Source: Cohnella panacarvi Gsoil 349 (GTDB lineage Bacteria > Bacillota > Bacilli > Paenibacillales > Paenibacillaceae). From it: DNA of 64,000 nucleotides. This document shows, piece by piece, positions 43,378-52,413 of this stretch. The translations under genes and the position numbers were made by a program. Positions within the stretch are counted from its first letter, which is position 1. Each line of letters opens with the position of its first letter. The stretch lies in the NCBI RefSeq assembly GCF_000515335.1, contig NZ_KI911563.1:1213598-1277597 (forward strand), written 5' to 3'. Under the pieces are notes generated by a model. The model was not told where the DNA came from and did not search any database. It saw only the letters and a list, made by a program, of their open reading frames with translations.

Positions 43378-43730
43378 TACTATGGCTTCTGCTGACTCCT
43401 GCGGATTCAGCGCGACTTCTCAGCCACGGTTACGCAAATACTTCGCATATTCCACAGGTCTCCCCAGATAAGAACGTCATCTTTCCGCCCGCGCTCGCCC
43501 AAGTTTACGGCTGCAGCCTTTGGCAGCTTAGGATTTCGTCATGTGATGGTGACTCATCCGACTGCAACCGCCTCAAATTGGATTCGTGTACCTCGAGCCG
43601 TGCGTTTGCCTCCAGCTTCCTTCGGATTCCGCCTCGCGGCGGACACCCTTGCTCTTGGCTATGGTAGGCGCTTGCCAGCCCCCATTCCGGACTTTCACCG
43701 TAGAGATGACGCCCATGCTGGGCGTACATC

Positions 43731-43766
43731 AAAAATCCCCTCCGGTTTATTAACCGAAAGGGATTC
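43731..43766 (-). terminator. Terminator used as intron target
   Basis: On the minus strand AATCCC-TTTCGGTT, loop AATA, AACCGGAGGGGATTTTT. It ends the dtd side operon; the intron begins three bases after the T-run. Confidence 0.88.
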
Positions 43767-43778
43767 CTTACCGCCATG

Positions 43779-43961
43779 CTATCCGCGGCCGCCCGGCGGA
43801 TGCCGTCTGCCGTTCGCCTCGCCTTCCGAAGGACCGATCGATCCTAACTCGCTCCCGAACTCCTCGCGGCCGGTATCCAACGCCATCGCTTCCCGGCGCT
43901 CAGGCATTAATCCTTCCCGCATGAACCATTCCAGCTTCGCTTCCTTGCGCGACTGCCGCAT
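43779..43961 (-). CDS. Small hypothetical protein
   Basis: 60 residues, ATG 43961 behind GGGAG. Sequence MRQSRKEAKLEWFMREGLMP leads into an acidic/Gly-rich polar tail ending GRRHPPGGRG. No membrane segment, no known family. It sits between dtd and a good terminator on the same strand, which supports it as a real last gene of the relA-dtd operon. Confidence 0.5.
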   Translation of the reverse strand: MRQSRKEAKLEWFMREGLMPERREAMALDTGREEFGSELGSIGPSEGEANGRRHPPGGRG

Positions 43962-44033
43962 GCCAATCATCTCCCGTAGAAGTGTCGGCATCTAGTATTG
44001 CCCGGTCGCGAAGCTTTCAATCGTCAACCTCTG

Positions 44034-44480
44034 CTATCTAAGTTTGCTATCTACGATTAAGGTCACCGGACCGTCGTTCACGAGCGCGACGTCCATCATC
44101 GCGCCGAATTTGCCGGTCTCGACCGTAAGGCCCTTGGCTCTCAGACGGGCATTGAACTGCTCGTAGAGCGTTTCCGCAAGCTCCGGGCGAGCGGCGGCCA
44201 TGAAATTCGGCCGTTTGCCGTTGCGGCAATCGCCGTAGAGCGTGAACTGGGACACCGACAGAATCTCGCCCTTCACGTCCTCTACCGACAAGTTCATTTT
44301 CTCGTTCTCGTCCTCGAAGATTCGAAGTCCCGCCAGCTTGTCCGCCATCCAGACGACGTCCTGCTCCCCGTCCTCGTGCCCGACGCCGACGAGCAGCATA
44401 AGCCCTTGGCCGATTCGACCGATCACTTCCCCGCCTACCGTTACGCTCGCTTCGGATACTCTTTGTACGACGACTTTCAA
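44034..44480 (-). CDS. dtd: D-aminoacyl-tRNA deacylase
   Basis: 148 residues. The catalytic [17 protein letters not shown] (near residue 78) and the cross-subunit [11 protein letters not shown] (Gly-cis-Pro type) motif are present. It removes D-amino acids and glycine mischarged on tRNA. It follows relA by 14 bases, as in most Firmicutes. ATG 44480 follows GGAGGTAGCC. Confidence 0.96.
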   Translation of the reverse strand: MKVVVQRVSEASVTVGGEVIGRIGQGLMLLVGVGHEDGEQDVVWMADKLAGLRIFEDENEKMNLSVEDVKGEILSVSQFTLYGDCRNGKRPNFMAAARPELAETLYEQFNARLRAKGLTVETGKFGAMMDVALVNDGPVTLIVDSKLR

Positions 44481-44494
44481 CTGGCTACCTCCGT

Positions 44495-46687
44495 CTATTG
44501 CATCATCCGCTGCACCGAGAAAATATCTTTCACCCGTTTGATCTTATCGACGACGGATTGGAGATGATCCCTGTTGCGAATGAGAATGGTCATATGCATA
44601 ATCGCCATCTTGTTCTTGTCCGATCGGCCGGATACCGCGGCGATGTTCGTCTTGCTTTCGGATACCGCCAGCAGCACCTCGTTAAGAAGGCCGCGGCGAT
44701 CGTGGCCGAGAATTTCGATCTCGACGCTGTAGCTCGAAAGGGCGGTTTCCTCCCACTGGACTTCGATCACCCGCGCCGTCTCTTCGCCGTCATCGCCCGT
44801 CGGGATGTTCGGGCAGTCCGTCCGATGAACGGAAACGCCGCGCCCCCGCGTAATGTAGCCGACGATATCATCGCCCGGCACAGGATTGCAGCACCGCGCG
44901 AACCGAACGAGCAGATTGTCGACGCCCTTCACGGTTACGCCGTTCGACGGACGACGACGCTCCGTCGTCTGAGCCGCGGGAGCCTTCATCTCCTGCACTT
45001 CCGTCGTCAGTTGGATCTGTTTCGCTTCCTCTGCTTCCTTGCGCAGCTTCTCGGTCAGCTTCGTGCACACTTGCGCCGCCGTAATGCCGCCGAAGCCCAT
45101 CGCGGACATCATATCCTCGACGTCGTTAAACGTAAATTTCTTCGCCGCTTCCTGCAGCTTCTCGTCCGTCATCCATTCGATCGGATCCAAGCCTTGGCGT
45201 CTCAGCTCGCGTTCGAGCGATTCCCGGCCTTTCTCGACGCTTTCCTCGCGCTGTTCCTTCTTGAACCATTGCCGGATTTTCGTTCGGGCGTGAGACGATT
45301 GGGCGATCTTCAGCCAATCCTGGCTAGGGCCGTAAGAATGCTTGGAAGTTAGAATTTCGACGATATCGCCGGTTTTCAGCTTATGGTCGAGCGGTACGAT
45401 CCGCCCGTTTACCTTCGCTCCGATCGTACGGTTGCCGACCTCCGTATGAACGCGGAACGCAAAATCGAGCGGAACCGAACCGGCCGGCAGCTCGAACACT
45501 TCGCCCTTCGGCGTAAACACGAATACGAGATCGGTGAAAAAATCCATCTTGAGCGATTCCATGAATTCCGCCGCGTCCCTGGTCTCTTGCTGAAGCTCGA
45601 TAATTTCGCGGAAAAAGTTCATTTTGTCGCCGAAGCTGCCCGTCACCCCTGAGTTGCTGCCTTCCTTGTACGCCCAGTGCGCGGCGATCCCGATCTCGCT
45701 TGTCCGATGCATCTCCCACGTCCGAATCTGAACCTCGGTCGGCTCTCCGGTCGGTCCGACGATCGTCGTATGCAGCGATTGATACATGTTCGCCTTCGGC
45801 ATGGCGATATAGTCCTTGAAACGCCCCGGCATCGGCTTCCATAACGTATGAATAATGCCTAGCGTGGCATAGCAATCCTTGACGTTGTCTACCAGAATGC
45901 GAATCGCGAGCAGATCGTATATCTCATTGAACTGCTTGTTGCGGGTCGTCATTTTTTTATAAATGCTATAAATATGTTTCGGACGCCCCGAAATATCCCC
46001 TTGGATACCCATCTCGTCCAGCTTCTCGCGAATGCGGCCGATCAGCTCGGTAATGTACTGTTCCCGCTCGGTCCGCTTCTTCTTCATGAGATGCGCGATC
46101 CGGTAGTATTGCTGCGGGTTCAGGAATCGAAGCGCGATATCTTCCATCTCCCACTTGATCGCGCTAATCCCGAGCCGATGGGCGATCGGGCAGTAAATTT
46201 CGAGCGTCTCGTGGGCGATCCGGCGCTGGCTCTCTTCCGATTGGAATTTGAGCGTGCGCATATTGTGAAGGCGGTCAGCCAGCTTGATTAAGATCACGCG
46301 AATATCGTTCGCCATCGCGACGAACATCTTACGGTAGTTCTCGTTCTGCTGCTCTTCTTTCGAACGGAACTGAATGCGCTCTAGCTTCGTTACGCCATCG
46401 ACAAGTCCCGCGATCGTATCTCCGAATCGCTCCCGCAAATCGTCGACCGTCACGTTCGTATCCTCGACGACGTCGTGCAGCAACGCCGCCATGACCGTAA
46501 CGACATCCATCTGCATGCCCATGCAAATATCGGCGACCGCTACGGGGTGCAGAATATAGGGCTCGCCGGATTTGCGCAGCTGGCCGCGATGAGCCTCGTC
46601 GGCGTACTCGTACGCTTCGCGCACTCTGAGCAGATCCTGCTCCTTCATATAGGTTGACGCTTTGTCGAGCAGCTGCTCCATGCCCAT
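44495..46687 (-). CDS. relA: Bifunctional (p)ppGpp synthetase/hydrolase RelA
   Basis: 730 residues, near the 734 of Bacillus RelA. HD hydrolase domain first ([20 protein letters not shown], then LLHDVVEDT), synthetase domain ([35 protein letters not shown]), TGS domain ([20 protein letters not shown]), a zinc-finger/helical part with [16 protein letters not shown], and a C-terminal ACT domain (about 655-730). It makes the stringent alarmone on the ribosome. ATG 46687 follows GGAAAGGAAA; the upstream open frame to 46777 overlaps the promoter -35. Confidence 0.96.
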   Translation of the reverse strand: MGMEQLLDKASTYMKEQDLLRVREAYEYADEAHRGQLRKSGEPYILHPVAVADICMGMQMDVVTVMAALLHDVVEDTNVTVDDLRERFGDTIAGLVDGVTKLERIQFRSKEEQQNENYRKMFVAMANDIRVILIKLADRLHNMRTLKFQSEESQRRIAHETLEIYCPIAHRLGISAIKWEMEDIALRFLNPQQYYRIAHLMKKKRTEREQYITELIGRIREKLDEMGIQGDISGRPKHIYSIYKKMTTRNKQFNEIYDLLAIRILVDNVKDCYATLGIIHTLWKPMPGRFKDYIAMPKANMYQSLHTTIVGPTGEPTEVQIRTWEMHRTSEIGIAAHWAYKEGSNSGVTGSFGDKMNFFREIIELQQETRDAAEFMESLKMDFFTDLVFVFTPKGEVFELPAGSVPLDFAFRVHTEVGNRTIGAKVNGRIVPLDHKLKTGDIVEILTSKHSYGPSQDWLKIAQSSHARTKIRQWFKKEQREESVEKGRESLERELRRQGLDPIEWMTDEKLQEAAKKFTFNDVEDMMSAMGFGGITAAQVCTKLTEKLRKEAEEAKQIQLTTEVQEMKAPAAQTTERRRPSNGVTVKGVDNLLVRFARCCNPVPGDDIVGYITRGRGVSVHRTDCPNIPTGDDGEETARVIEVQWEETALSSYSVEIEILGHDRRGLLNEVLLAVSESKTNIAAVSGRSDKNKMAIMHMTILIRNRDHLQSVVDKIKRVKDIFSVQRMMQ

Positions 46688-46747
46688 GCCGAGTTTCCTT
46701 TCCGCCGGCGCCCGGCGCCGGAAGTGTCCCCTGAAGTTATTCCTTTC

Positions 46748-46777
46748 ATTATGCCTCTTTACGAAGCGAAACGTCAA
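46748..46777 (-). promoter_or_regulatory. Promoter of relA
   Basis: Minus strand TTGACG (46777-46772), 18-base spacer, CATAAT (46753-46748). Confidence 0.7.
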
Positions 46778-47124
46778 CCACGTCCATTCCTTCTAAAGTC
46801 TTGGGTTTCGCCTTCGTTCGACACGCGCTTGTGCCCGAATCGGAAGGAACCATGCCTGCCAACTTCGCCGGAAAAGAGGGACTCCATGCGCCCTGAGATC
46901 GATGTTCACGAACGTCCGCCGCTCGGCCAGAATCTACTTCTCAGCTTGGGCATCCGTTCGCCATGCTCGGCTCCACCGCCCTCGTGCCGACGCTGCTGCA
47001 TGGAGTACAGTTCGTTACCGGTCAAGGAGTATCCCATCGATTGGAACACCTGCCATTCATGCAGTATGCGTCGAGCAATTACGCTGCGGTTGGCCGAGTC
47101 GACATCGATCAGGTCGGTAATAAA

Positions 47125-47163
47125 CAAAAGGACGCAGCAGAGATTATCCTCTGATACGTCCTT
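47125..47163 (-). terminator. Terminator of apt
   Basis: On the minus strand AAGGACG and CGTCCTT enclose an inner CAGAG/CTCTG stem and are followed by TTGTTTATT. Confidence 0.8.
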
Positions 47164-47171
47164 GGGGATGA

Positions 47172-47684
47172 TTAGTAGGTGACGAGCGATTTGACTTCGA
47201 TGTCGCCGAGTTTGGCGCGGCCGTCGAGGTAGCCGAGCTCGATCAAGAAGGCCGCGCCGATGACTTCGCCGCCGAGCTGCTTGATCAAATTGATCGTCGT
47301 CGCGATCGTGCCGCCGGTAGCGAGAAGATCGTCGGCGATCAGAACTTTCTGGCCCGGCTTAATCGCGTCCTTATGAATCGCCAGGCGATCCTTGCCGTAT
47401 TCGAGGTCGTATGCCGCTTCTACGGTCTCGCCCGGAAGCTTGCCGCTTTTGCGGATCGGCACGAAGCCTACGCCAAGCGCCAGCGCCAGCGGCGCGCCGA
47501 TGACGAACCCACGGGCTTCGGGACCGGCGATCAGATCGATATCGAGATGCTTCACCAGCGCTTTAAGCTCGTCGATCGCCGCTTGGTAAGCGGTCGGATC
47601 CTTGAGCAGCGTCGTAATATCCTTGAACCGGATGCCCGGCTGCGGAAAGTCGGGAATAACCCGAATATAGTTTTTGAAGTCCAA
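47172..47684 (-). CDS. apt: Adenine phosphoribosyltransferase
   Basis: 170 residues, the same length as Bacillus Apt. Start [20 protein letters not shown], then the adenine loop [16 protein letters not shown] and the PRPP site [13 protein letters not shown] (115-127). It converts adenine and PRPP to AMP. The start is TTG 47684 behind AAAGGAG; the open frame to 47714 is not favoured. A TATAAT at 47745-47750 (minus) is its probable -10. Confidence 0.95.
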   Translation of the reverse strand: MDFKNYIRVIPDFPQPGIRFKDITTLLKDPTAYQAAIDELKALVKHLDIDLIAGPEARGFVIGAPLALALGVGFVPIRKSGKLPGETVEAAYDLEYGKDRLAIHKDAIKPGQKVLIADDLLATGGTIATTINLIKQLGGEVIGAAFLIELGYLDGRAKLGDIEVKSLVTY

Positions 47685-47744
47685 CGTAGTAGCGCTCCTT
47701 TGATCATCGTTCACTTAGTGTTGCCGTTTCTATATCCGTTAAGC

Positions 47745-47750
47745 ATTATA
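47745..47750 (-). promoter_or_regulatory. Probable -10 of apt
   Basis: Minus strand TATAAT preceded by TG; no clear -35. It lies between array B and apt, about 55 bases before the start codon. Confidence 0.45.
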
Positions 47751-47797
47751 CACTCCCGTGCGCCCATCTGGCTAGAGCTTGCCTACGACCGACCTAT

Positions 47798-48052
47798 TTA
47801 GCGTTGCGCGGCAACGTTACTGCGACTCGTGTGCGGGAGCGCGCCGGGTTAGCGTTGCGCGGCAACGTTACTGCGACTCGTGTGCGGGAGCGCGCCGGGT
47901 TAGCGTTGTGCGGCAACGTTACTGCGACTCGTGTGCGGGAGCGCGCCGGGTTAGCGTTGCGCGGCAACGTTACTGCGACTCGTGTGCGGGAGCGCGCCGG
48001 GTTAGCGTTGCGCGGCAACGTTACTGCGAATCGTGTGCGGGAGCGCGGCGGT
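47798..48052. repeat. Tandem array B: 51-bp repeat, five units
   Basis: Units start with TTAGCG at 47798, 47849, 47900, 47951 and 48002, exactly 51 bases apart and almost identical (one change in unit 3, a few in unit 5). Unit plan: TTAGCGTTGC, GCG, GCAACGTTACTGCGACTCGT, GTGCGGGAGCGCGCCGGG. TAGCGTTGC and GCAACGTTA form a nine-pair hairpin. Unit 5 contains the last codons of recJ, so the array extends out of the recJ 3' end. Confidence 0.95.
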
Positions 48053-50420
48053 CCAAATGCCAGCGGTGCATCCAGCTTCGCAGCTCGTCGGCCGGCATGT
48101 GCCTAAGCTGAAGCGCTTCTGCCGCCTGCTGCGCCCTGCGGTAGCGAGCCGAACGATCCAGCTCGCTTCGCGGCGGATCGGCAACCACTTGAAGCTTGCT
48201 GCCTTGGACGGCAATAAAGCCGAGCTCGACGAATACCTCCTGCATCATGCGAACGGTGGCAAGCGGCCACCCCGTTTCCGCCGCGACGGATTGGAGGAAG
48301 CCTTCCGGCGCGTCGATCCATGTGCTCTGCCGCTTGAACAAGCCGTATACTTGTCCGAATTGTTTGCGATCCGGAAAATCGACTCTAGCAGCAGGTTGAT
48401 CCTCCTCTCGCGAATCGTCGAACACGACGACGAGCTCTCCCCCGCATTCCGGTGACAGCCAAGCGGTTAATTGCTCCGCATCTCGTTCGTTGCGAGGAAC
48501 GCCAAGCAGAATCAATCTCGACCATCTGCCCGAGGGCCGCGTATCCTCCGCATACGTACGCACTAGAATATCGCGCGAACCGAATCGGTCGATCGCATCT
48601 TGAGCCGCTCTGGCAGAGCCGCACAATACTAAGGTACCTGAGATCGATTCCTCGATCAGATATCCAAGCTTACGCCAGATGTCCCGTTCTTGACGCAAAT
48701 CCGTCAGCCTAAGCTCGCCCGTTCTCCAATCCTGGAATACGAGTTGCACGCGCCTCGAGCCTTTCCACTCGTTAACCGACAGCTCCCCGAGCAGATCGAT
48801 CCGCATGCCTGGCGCTAGCTTGGCGCTATCTTCGCCCATGCCGAATCCGATCGCTTCGATGACTTGGCCGTCCTGCTCGACCGACAGCTTTAAGTGATTG
48901 TTTTCCTTGCCGAGCGTGCGGGCCTCTCGGACCGTCAGCCCTTGAACGACTACTCGAGGCGTAGGATTCCCGTTCCCGAAAGGCTCCAGCCCGGCAAGCT
49001 GGTCGACGGCGTCGAGCGTTGCGTGAGCGAGCGTACAGACGAGATCCGCCCGTTTCTTCGGCTGCCAATCGTCCTCGGTAAGCCATTCTTCGGCTAACGC
49101 GTGCAACCGATCGGATAATCGGTCTACGTTTTCCCGGGAAATCGTCAAGCCCGCAGCCGCGGTATGCCCTCCGAAGTGCTCCATCAGCTCCGCGCATTCG
49201 GATAACGCGGCGAATAGATCGAAACCCTCTATGGAACGGGCGGAGCCTTTGGCTTTGCCCGTCTCCGGATCGATCGCCAGGATGATCGCGGGCCGGTAAT
49301 AGCGTTCGACTAGTTTAGACGCCACCAACCCTGCGATCCCCGCGTTCCAGCCTTCGCCTGCGAGCACGATCACGTTCCGACGGCGTCCATCCGACATCAG
49401 AGATTTCCACCTCTCCTCCGCTTCGGCTACCGTCTGCACGACTAAGTCTTGACGCTCGGCATTGAGCTGATCCAGCTCCTCGGCCAATCCCGCGGCTACT
49501 TCTTCACTCGCGGCGGTAAGCAACTCCACTGCCCCGCTTGCATGAGCAAGGCGTCCGCCCGCGTTAAGCCGCGGCGCCAAGCCGAAACCGATCCGTCCGC
49601 TCGTCAGTTCCTCCGCCTTCGTTCCGCTCACCTTCGCCAGCGCCCGTATGCCGGGTATCGGATTGGTTCGCAGCATCGCTAACCCCAGCTTCGCGATGAT
49701 TCGGTTCTCGCCGATGAGCGGCATCAGATCGGCGATCGTACCGATCGCCGCCAAATCCGCGTATTCCAGCATCGGTCTACCCATGAACGCATGGGCCAGC
49801 TTGAAGACGACGCCTGCCCCGCACAGTCCTTTGAACGGATACGGGCAGTCTTCCTGCTTCGGATTAACGAGGGCCGCCGCAGCCGGAAGCACGCCCGACG
49901 CCGGCGGTTCATGATGGTCGGTAACGACCACGTCGATGCCTGCCTGCGCCGCGTAAGCGATCTGTTCCACCGCGCTTATGCCGTTATCGACCGTAACGAT
50001 CAACGATACGCCGGCTTCGGCAGCCAAGTCGATGGCTTTCAGGTTCAATCCGTAACCCTCGTTGCTCCGATGCGGAATATACGTATCGAAACGCGCGCCG
50101 AGCGCCGTCAGCAGACGGCTCATCAACGCCGTGGACGTAACGCCGTCCGCGTCGTAATCTCCATACACGCGAATTAACTCTCCGGCATCGATCGCCTGTC
50201 GGATTCGGGATACCGCGGCTTCCATCCCTTTCATCCCGAGAGGATCGTGCAGATGCTGCTCATTCGCATGCAGGAAAGCCGTCGTATGCTCGGCGGAAGT
50301 CCAGCCGCGGGCGACGAGCACGCCTGCAACGAGTCTGCTGAGGCCGTGCTGCGCGGCGAGTTCCCGTTCAAGCTGCTCGTCTTGCTGCGGCAAAGCCCAC
50401 TTATATTTGGATAATCTCAC
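48021..50420 (-). CDS. recJ: Single-stranded-DNA-specific exonuclease RecJ
   Basis: 799 residues. DHH domain with YGDYDADGVTSTAL (about 86-99) and VVVTDHHEPP (DHH about 168-170), DHHA1 domain with GGHTAAAGLTI, an OB fold (about 450-560) and a C-terminal Firmicute extension. It degrades ssDNA 5'-3' in recombination and repair. GTG 50420 is nine bases behind GGAGG; TTG 50447 and ATG 50441 precede that site. The last ten residues (DRRAPAHDSQ) are encoded by unit 5 of array B, so the natural C-terminus may have been altered or may have seeded the array. Confidence 0.94.
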   Translation of the reverse strand: MRLSKYKWALPQQDEQLERELAAQHGLSRLVAGVLVARGWTSAEHTTAFLHANEQHLHDPLGMKGMEAAVSRIRQAIDAGELIRVYGDYDADGVTSTALMSRLLTALGARFDTYIPHRSNEGYGLNLKAIDLAAEAGVSLIVTVDNGISAVEQIAYAAQAGIDVVVTDHHEPPASGVLPAAAALVNPKQEDCPYPFKGLCGAGVVFKLAHAFMGRPMLEYADLAAIGTIADLMPLIGENRIIAKLGLAMLRTNPIPGIRALAKVSGTKAEELTSGRIGFGLAPRLNAGGRLAHASGAVELLTAASEEVAAGLAEELDQLNAERQDLVVQTVAEAEERWKSLMSDGRRRNVIVLAGEGWNAGIAGLVASKLVERYYRPAIILAIDPETGKAKGSARSIEGFDLFAALSECAELMEHFGGHTAAAGLTISRENVDRLSDRLHALAEEWLTEDDWQPKKRADLVCTLAHATLDAVDQLAGLEPFGNGNPTPRVVVQGLTVREARTLGKENNHLKLSVEQDGQVIEAIGFGMGEDSAKLAPGMRIDLLGELSVNEWKGSRRVQLVFQDWRTGELRLTDLRQERDIWRKLGYLIEESISGTLVLCGSARAAQDAIDRFGSRDILVRTYAEDTRPSGRWSRLILLGVPRNERDAEQLTAWLSPECGGELVVVFDDSREEDQPAARVDFPDRKQFGQVYGLFKRQSTWIDAPEGFLQSVAAETGWPLATVRMMQEVFVELGFIAVQGSKLQVVADPPRSELDRSARYRRAQQAAEALQLRHMPADELRSWMHRWHLDRRAPAHDSQ

Positions 50421-50449
50421 CGGATAATGCCTCCATTGCATGGTCAAAT

Positions 50450-50480
50450 AACAAAGCCGCCGTAAATCAACGGCGGCGAA
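50450..50480 (-). terminator. Terminator between the CDF gene and recJ
   Basis: GCCGCCGT (50456-50463) and ACGGCGGC (50470-50477); on the minus strand followed by TTTGTTATTT. Confidence 0.82.
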
Positions 50481-50504
50481 TAATGGCGGACAATCGTGAT
50501 GGCG

Positions 50505-51446
50505 CTATTGCACGAACGCCGATAATTCCTCTTCCTGATGGTTCGATTTATACGGATAGCCGGGATCATAAGGCTGCACGCGGATGTTTGCATCGATAAT
50601 ATGCAGGAATCGTTTGGTCAAGTGACGCTTGACGCGCATCGCGATCTCTTGGCCTTCGGCGACCGTAATCCGAGGATTCACGGACACGGTAACGTCCAAC
50701 ACGATATAATGACCGTGCTCGCGAGCCCCCAAATCTTCGACGGCGACGACCCCGTCGATGCGTTGAACCGATTCCAGAACCGTCTGGGCATCGATTTCGT
50801 TCATCGTACATAAGGTCGACTTCTGTAACACGCCGGACGTCAATCGATAACCCATGCGCAGGACGAATACCGAAATGACCAGACCGGCGGCGGGATCCAG
50901 CACGTACAGGAACGGCATATCCAGCAGCCCCCCGGCGACCGCAGCCGATGTTCCGACGAGCGCCGTCAACGACGCGAATATATCGGAGCGATTATCGGCC
51001 ATTCGGTCTTCCCGGATTCCGCACTCGCTGTCGCGTTTTCTCTTATACCGTACGAGCGCTTCACGCGCTCCGATACTCGCGGCGATCACGACGACGGCTC
51101 CCCAGCCGGGCGCTTCGTTAACGCCTTTCGCGACTTCCCGGATCGACGAAATACCGACTTCAAGTCCGGCGACGAGCACGATCGCCGACAATACGATGGC
51201 GAGCGCCGAGCCTGGCTGGGACTGGGAAGGAGACGCCGCCGCGGACGGCAGCCTCCCTTTGCGAAGCCCTAGATAGGCGGTAGCCGAGTTGGCGCAATCC
51301 GCCGCGGACTGACAAGCATCCGCGATAAGCGCTTTGCTCCCGGTCAACCAACCGACCGTGCCTTTCACGAAAAATAAGCCGAGCAGCCCCCACAGAGAAA
51401 CGATTGCGCCGCGTTCGCAAGCGGCTGTGCGATCTTCCATTTTCAT
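50505..51446 (-). CDS. Cation diffusion facilitator (CDF) transporter
   Basis: 313 residues with six helices (about 12-200) and a cytoplasmic metal-binding domain (about 215-295). TM2 has ALIADACQSAADC and TM5 has ADNRSDIFASL, the two positions of the CDF zinc/iron/manganese site, here with Asp and His-poor variants (DxxxD-type residues); the metal is therefore uncertain. CDF proteins export divalent metals by proton antiport. ATG 51446 is eight bases behind AAGGAG; a GTG at 51455 overlaps it. Confidence 0.85.
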   Translation of the reverse strand: MKMEDRTAACERGAIVSLWGLLGLFFVKGTVGWLTGSKALIADACQSAADCANSATAYLGLRKGRLPSAAASPSQSQPGSALAIVLSAIVLVAGLEVGISSIREVAKGVNEAPGWGAVVVIAASIGAREALVRYKRKRDSECGIREDRMADNRSDIFASLTALVGTSAAVAGGLLDMPFLYVLDPAAGLVISVFVLRMGYRLTSGVLQKSTLCTMNEIDAQTVLESVQRIDGVVAVEDLGAREHGHYIVLDVTVSVNPRITVAEGQEIAMRVKRHLTKRFLHIIDANIRVQPYDPGYPYKSNHQEEELSAFVQ

Positions 51447-51498
51447 CCGAGCCACTCCTTACGCCCTTTCCATAGACCTGCCATTATACCCATTTCGC

Positions 51499-52413
51499 TT
51501 ACGGATTGGTTGCCGCTTTGGCAGGAATCTTCTTAATCGGTTGCTTTTTCTTGAAGTACAGCCAGATTTGGCTGGCGATGAAGATCGAAGAATACGCGCC
51601 GCTGGCGAGACCGACGATCATCGCGAGCGAGAAGAGCTTGATCGAGACGCTGCCGAAGATGAACAAACATACGGCCGCGATCAGAACGGTAATGACGGTA
51701 TTGATCGAACGCGCCAACGTCTGCCAGATGCTTTTGTTGACGAGATCGTCGTAGTCCTCAGGCGTTTTGATTTTCGCGAAACGAAGATTTTCGCGGATCC
51801 GGTCGAATATAACGACGGTATCGTTAATCGAGTAACCGATAATCGTCAGAACCGCGAGAATGAACGGAAGGTTGACTTCCAATTGGAATATCGAGAATAT
51901 CGCGATGACGAAAAAAGCATCGTACACGAGCGAGAGAACCGCCGCGATCGCGAACCGCCATTCGAAGCGAATGCTGACGTACAGCACGATGCCGATACAG
52001 GCGATCGCCATGCCGATCAGCGCGCTGCGTTGCTGCTCTTGGGCGATCTCGGGATCGACCACGTTGACTTCGAAGGAGGCTTCCGGATCGAACTGCGCGT
52101 GATAGTCTGCTTTGAGCTTTCGCTCCTGCTCCTGGGTGAGCGCGTCCTTGAAACGAACCGATGCCCGGTTATCCGAGTTCGATACCGTCAAGGAGTAGGT
52201 GCCGATATTCTCGCCGTCCAGAAACTCGCCTATCTTGACGTCGTCGATCGGCTTTTTCGACGTAATATCCATCGACGTGCCGGCGCTGAAATCGATCCCG
52301 TAGTTCAGACCGAGGAAGCCCGTCGCAACGATGCCGATCACCGTGATGATCGCGGAGATGAGCAAAAATTTATTCGCGGAACGCGCGAAATTGAACTTTC
52401 TGTTAGAGTGCAT
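51499..52413 (-). CDS. secF: Protein translocase subunit SecF
   Basis: 304 residues, six helices with a large loop between TM1 and TM2. FLGLNYGIDFSAGTSMDI (start of the extracellular domain), IGMAIACIGIVLYVSIRFEW, GYSINDTVVIFDRIREN and RSINTVITVLIAAVCLF are family marks. With SecD it uses the proton gradient to help pull exported proteins. It is separate from SecD here, unlike the fused SecDF of Bacillus subtilis. ATG 52413 follows GGAGAG and overlaps the end of secD by 11 bases. Confidence 0.94.
   Translation of the reverse strand: MHSNRKFNFARSANKFLLISAIITVIGIVATGFLGLNYGIDFSAGTSMDITSKKPIDDVKIGEFLDGENIGTYSLTVSNSDNRASVRFKDALTQEQERKLKADYHAQFDPEASFEVNVVDPEIAQEQQRSALIGMAIACIGIVLYVSIRFEWRFAIAAVLSLVYDAFFVIAIFSIFQLEVNLPFILAVLTIIGYSINDTVVIFDRIRENLRFAKIKTPEDYDDLVNKSIWQTLARSINTVITVLIAAVCLFIFGSVSIKLFSLAMIVGLASGAYSSIFIASQIWLYFKKKQPIKKIPAKAATNP

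Larger units (their letters stand above)
41853..43727 (-). mobile_element. Group IIC intron with reverse transcriptase
   Basis: About 1875 nt. The 5' end on the minus strand reads GTACGCCCAGCATGGGCG at 43727, then the domain I landmarks GGTGAAAGTCCGGAA, AAGGGTGTCC, GGAATCCGAAGGAAGC and GGCAAACGCACGG, closely following the Oceanobacillus group IIC intron. Domain V is GAACCGCCGTATGCGG with ACGGTGGTGTGAGAGG (41889-41924). Domain VI is the GGGGGCTAGCCGCCCCC hairpin (41864-41880) and the 3' end is CTACTCGAT (41853). The insertion point is directly behind the T-run of a terminator, the known target of class C introns. The fifth-position context GUACG differs from the usual GUGYG 5' end. Confidence 0.9.
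46688..47171. other. apt-relA intergenic region
   Basis: A 484-base gap. It holds the apt terminator (47125-47163) and the relA promoter near its other end. A 73-codon minus-strand frame (46906-47127) has a TTG start inside the apt terminator T-run and no ribosome site, so no gene is called. Nothing else is visible. Confidence 0.5.

Noticed and set aside
46906-47127. 73-codon minus-strand frame between apt and relA
   Set aside because: Its only possible start is a TTG inside the T-run of the apt terminator, there is no ribosome site, and no family is recognised.
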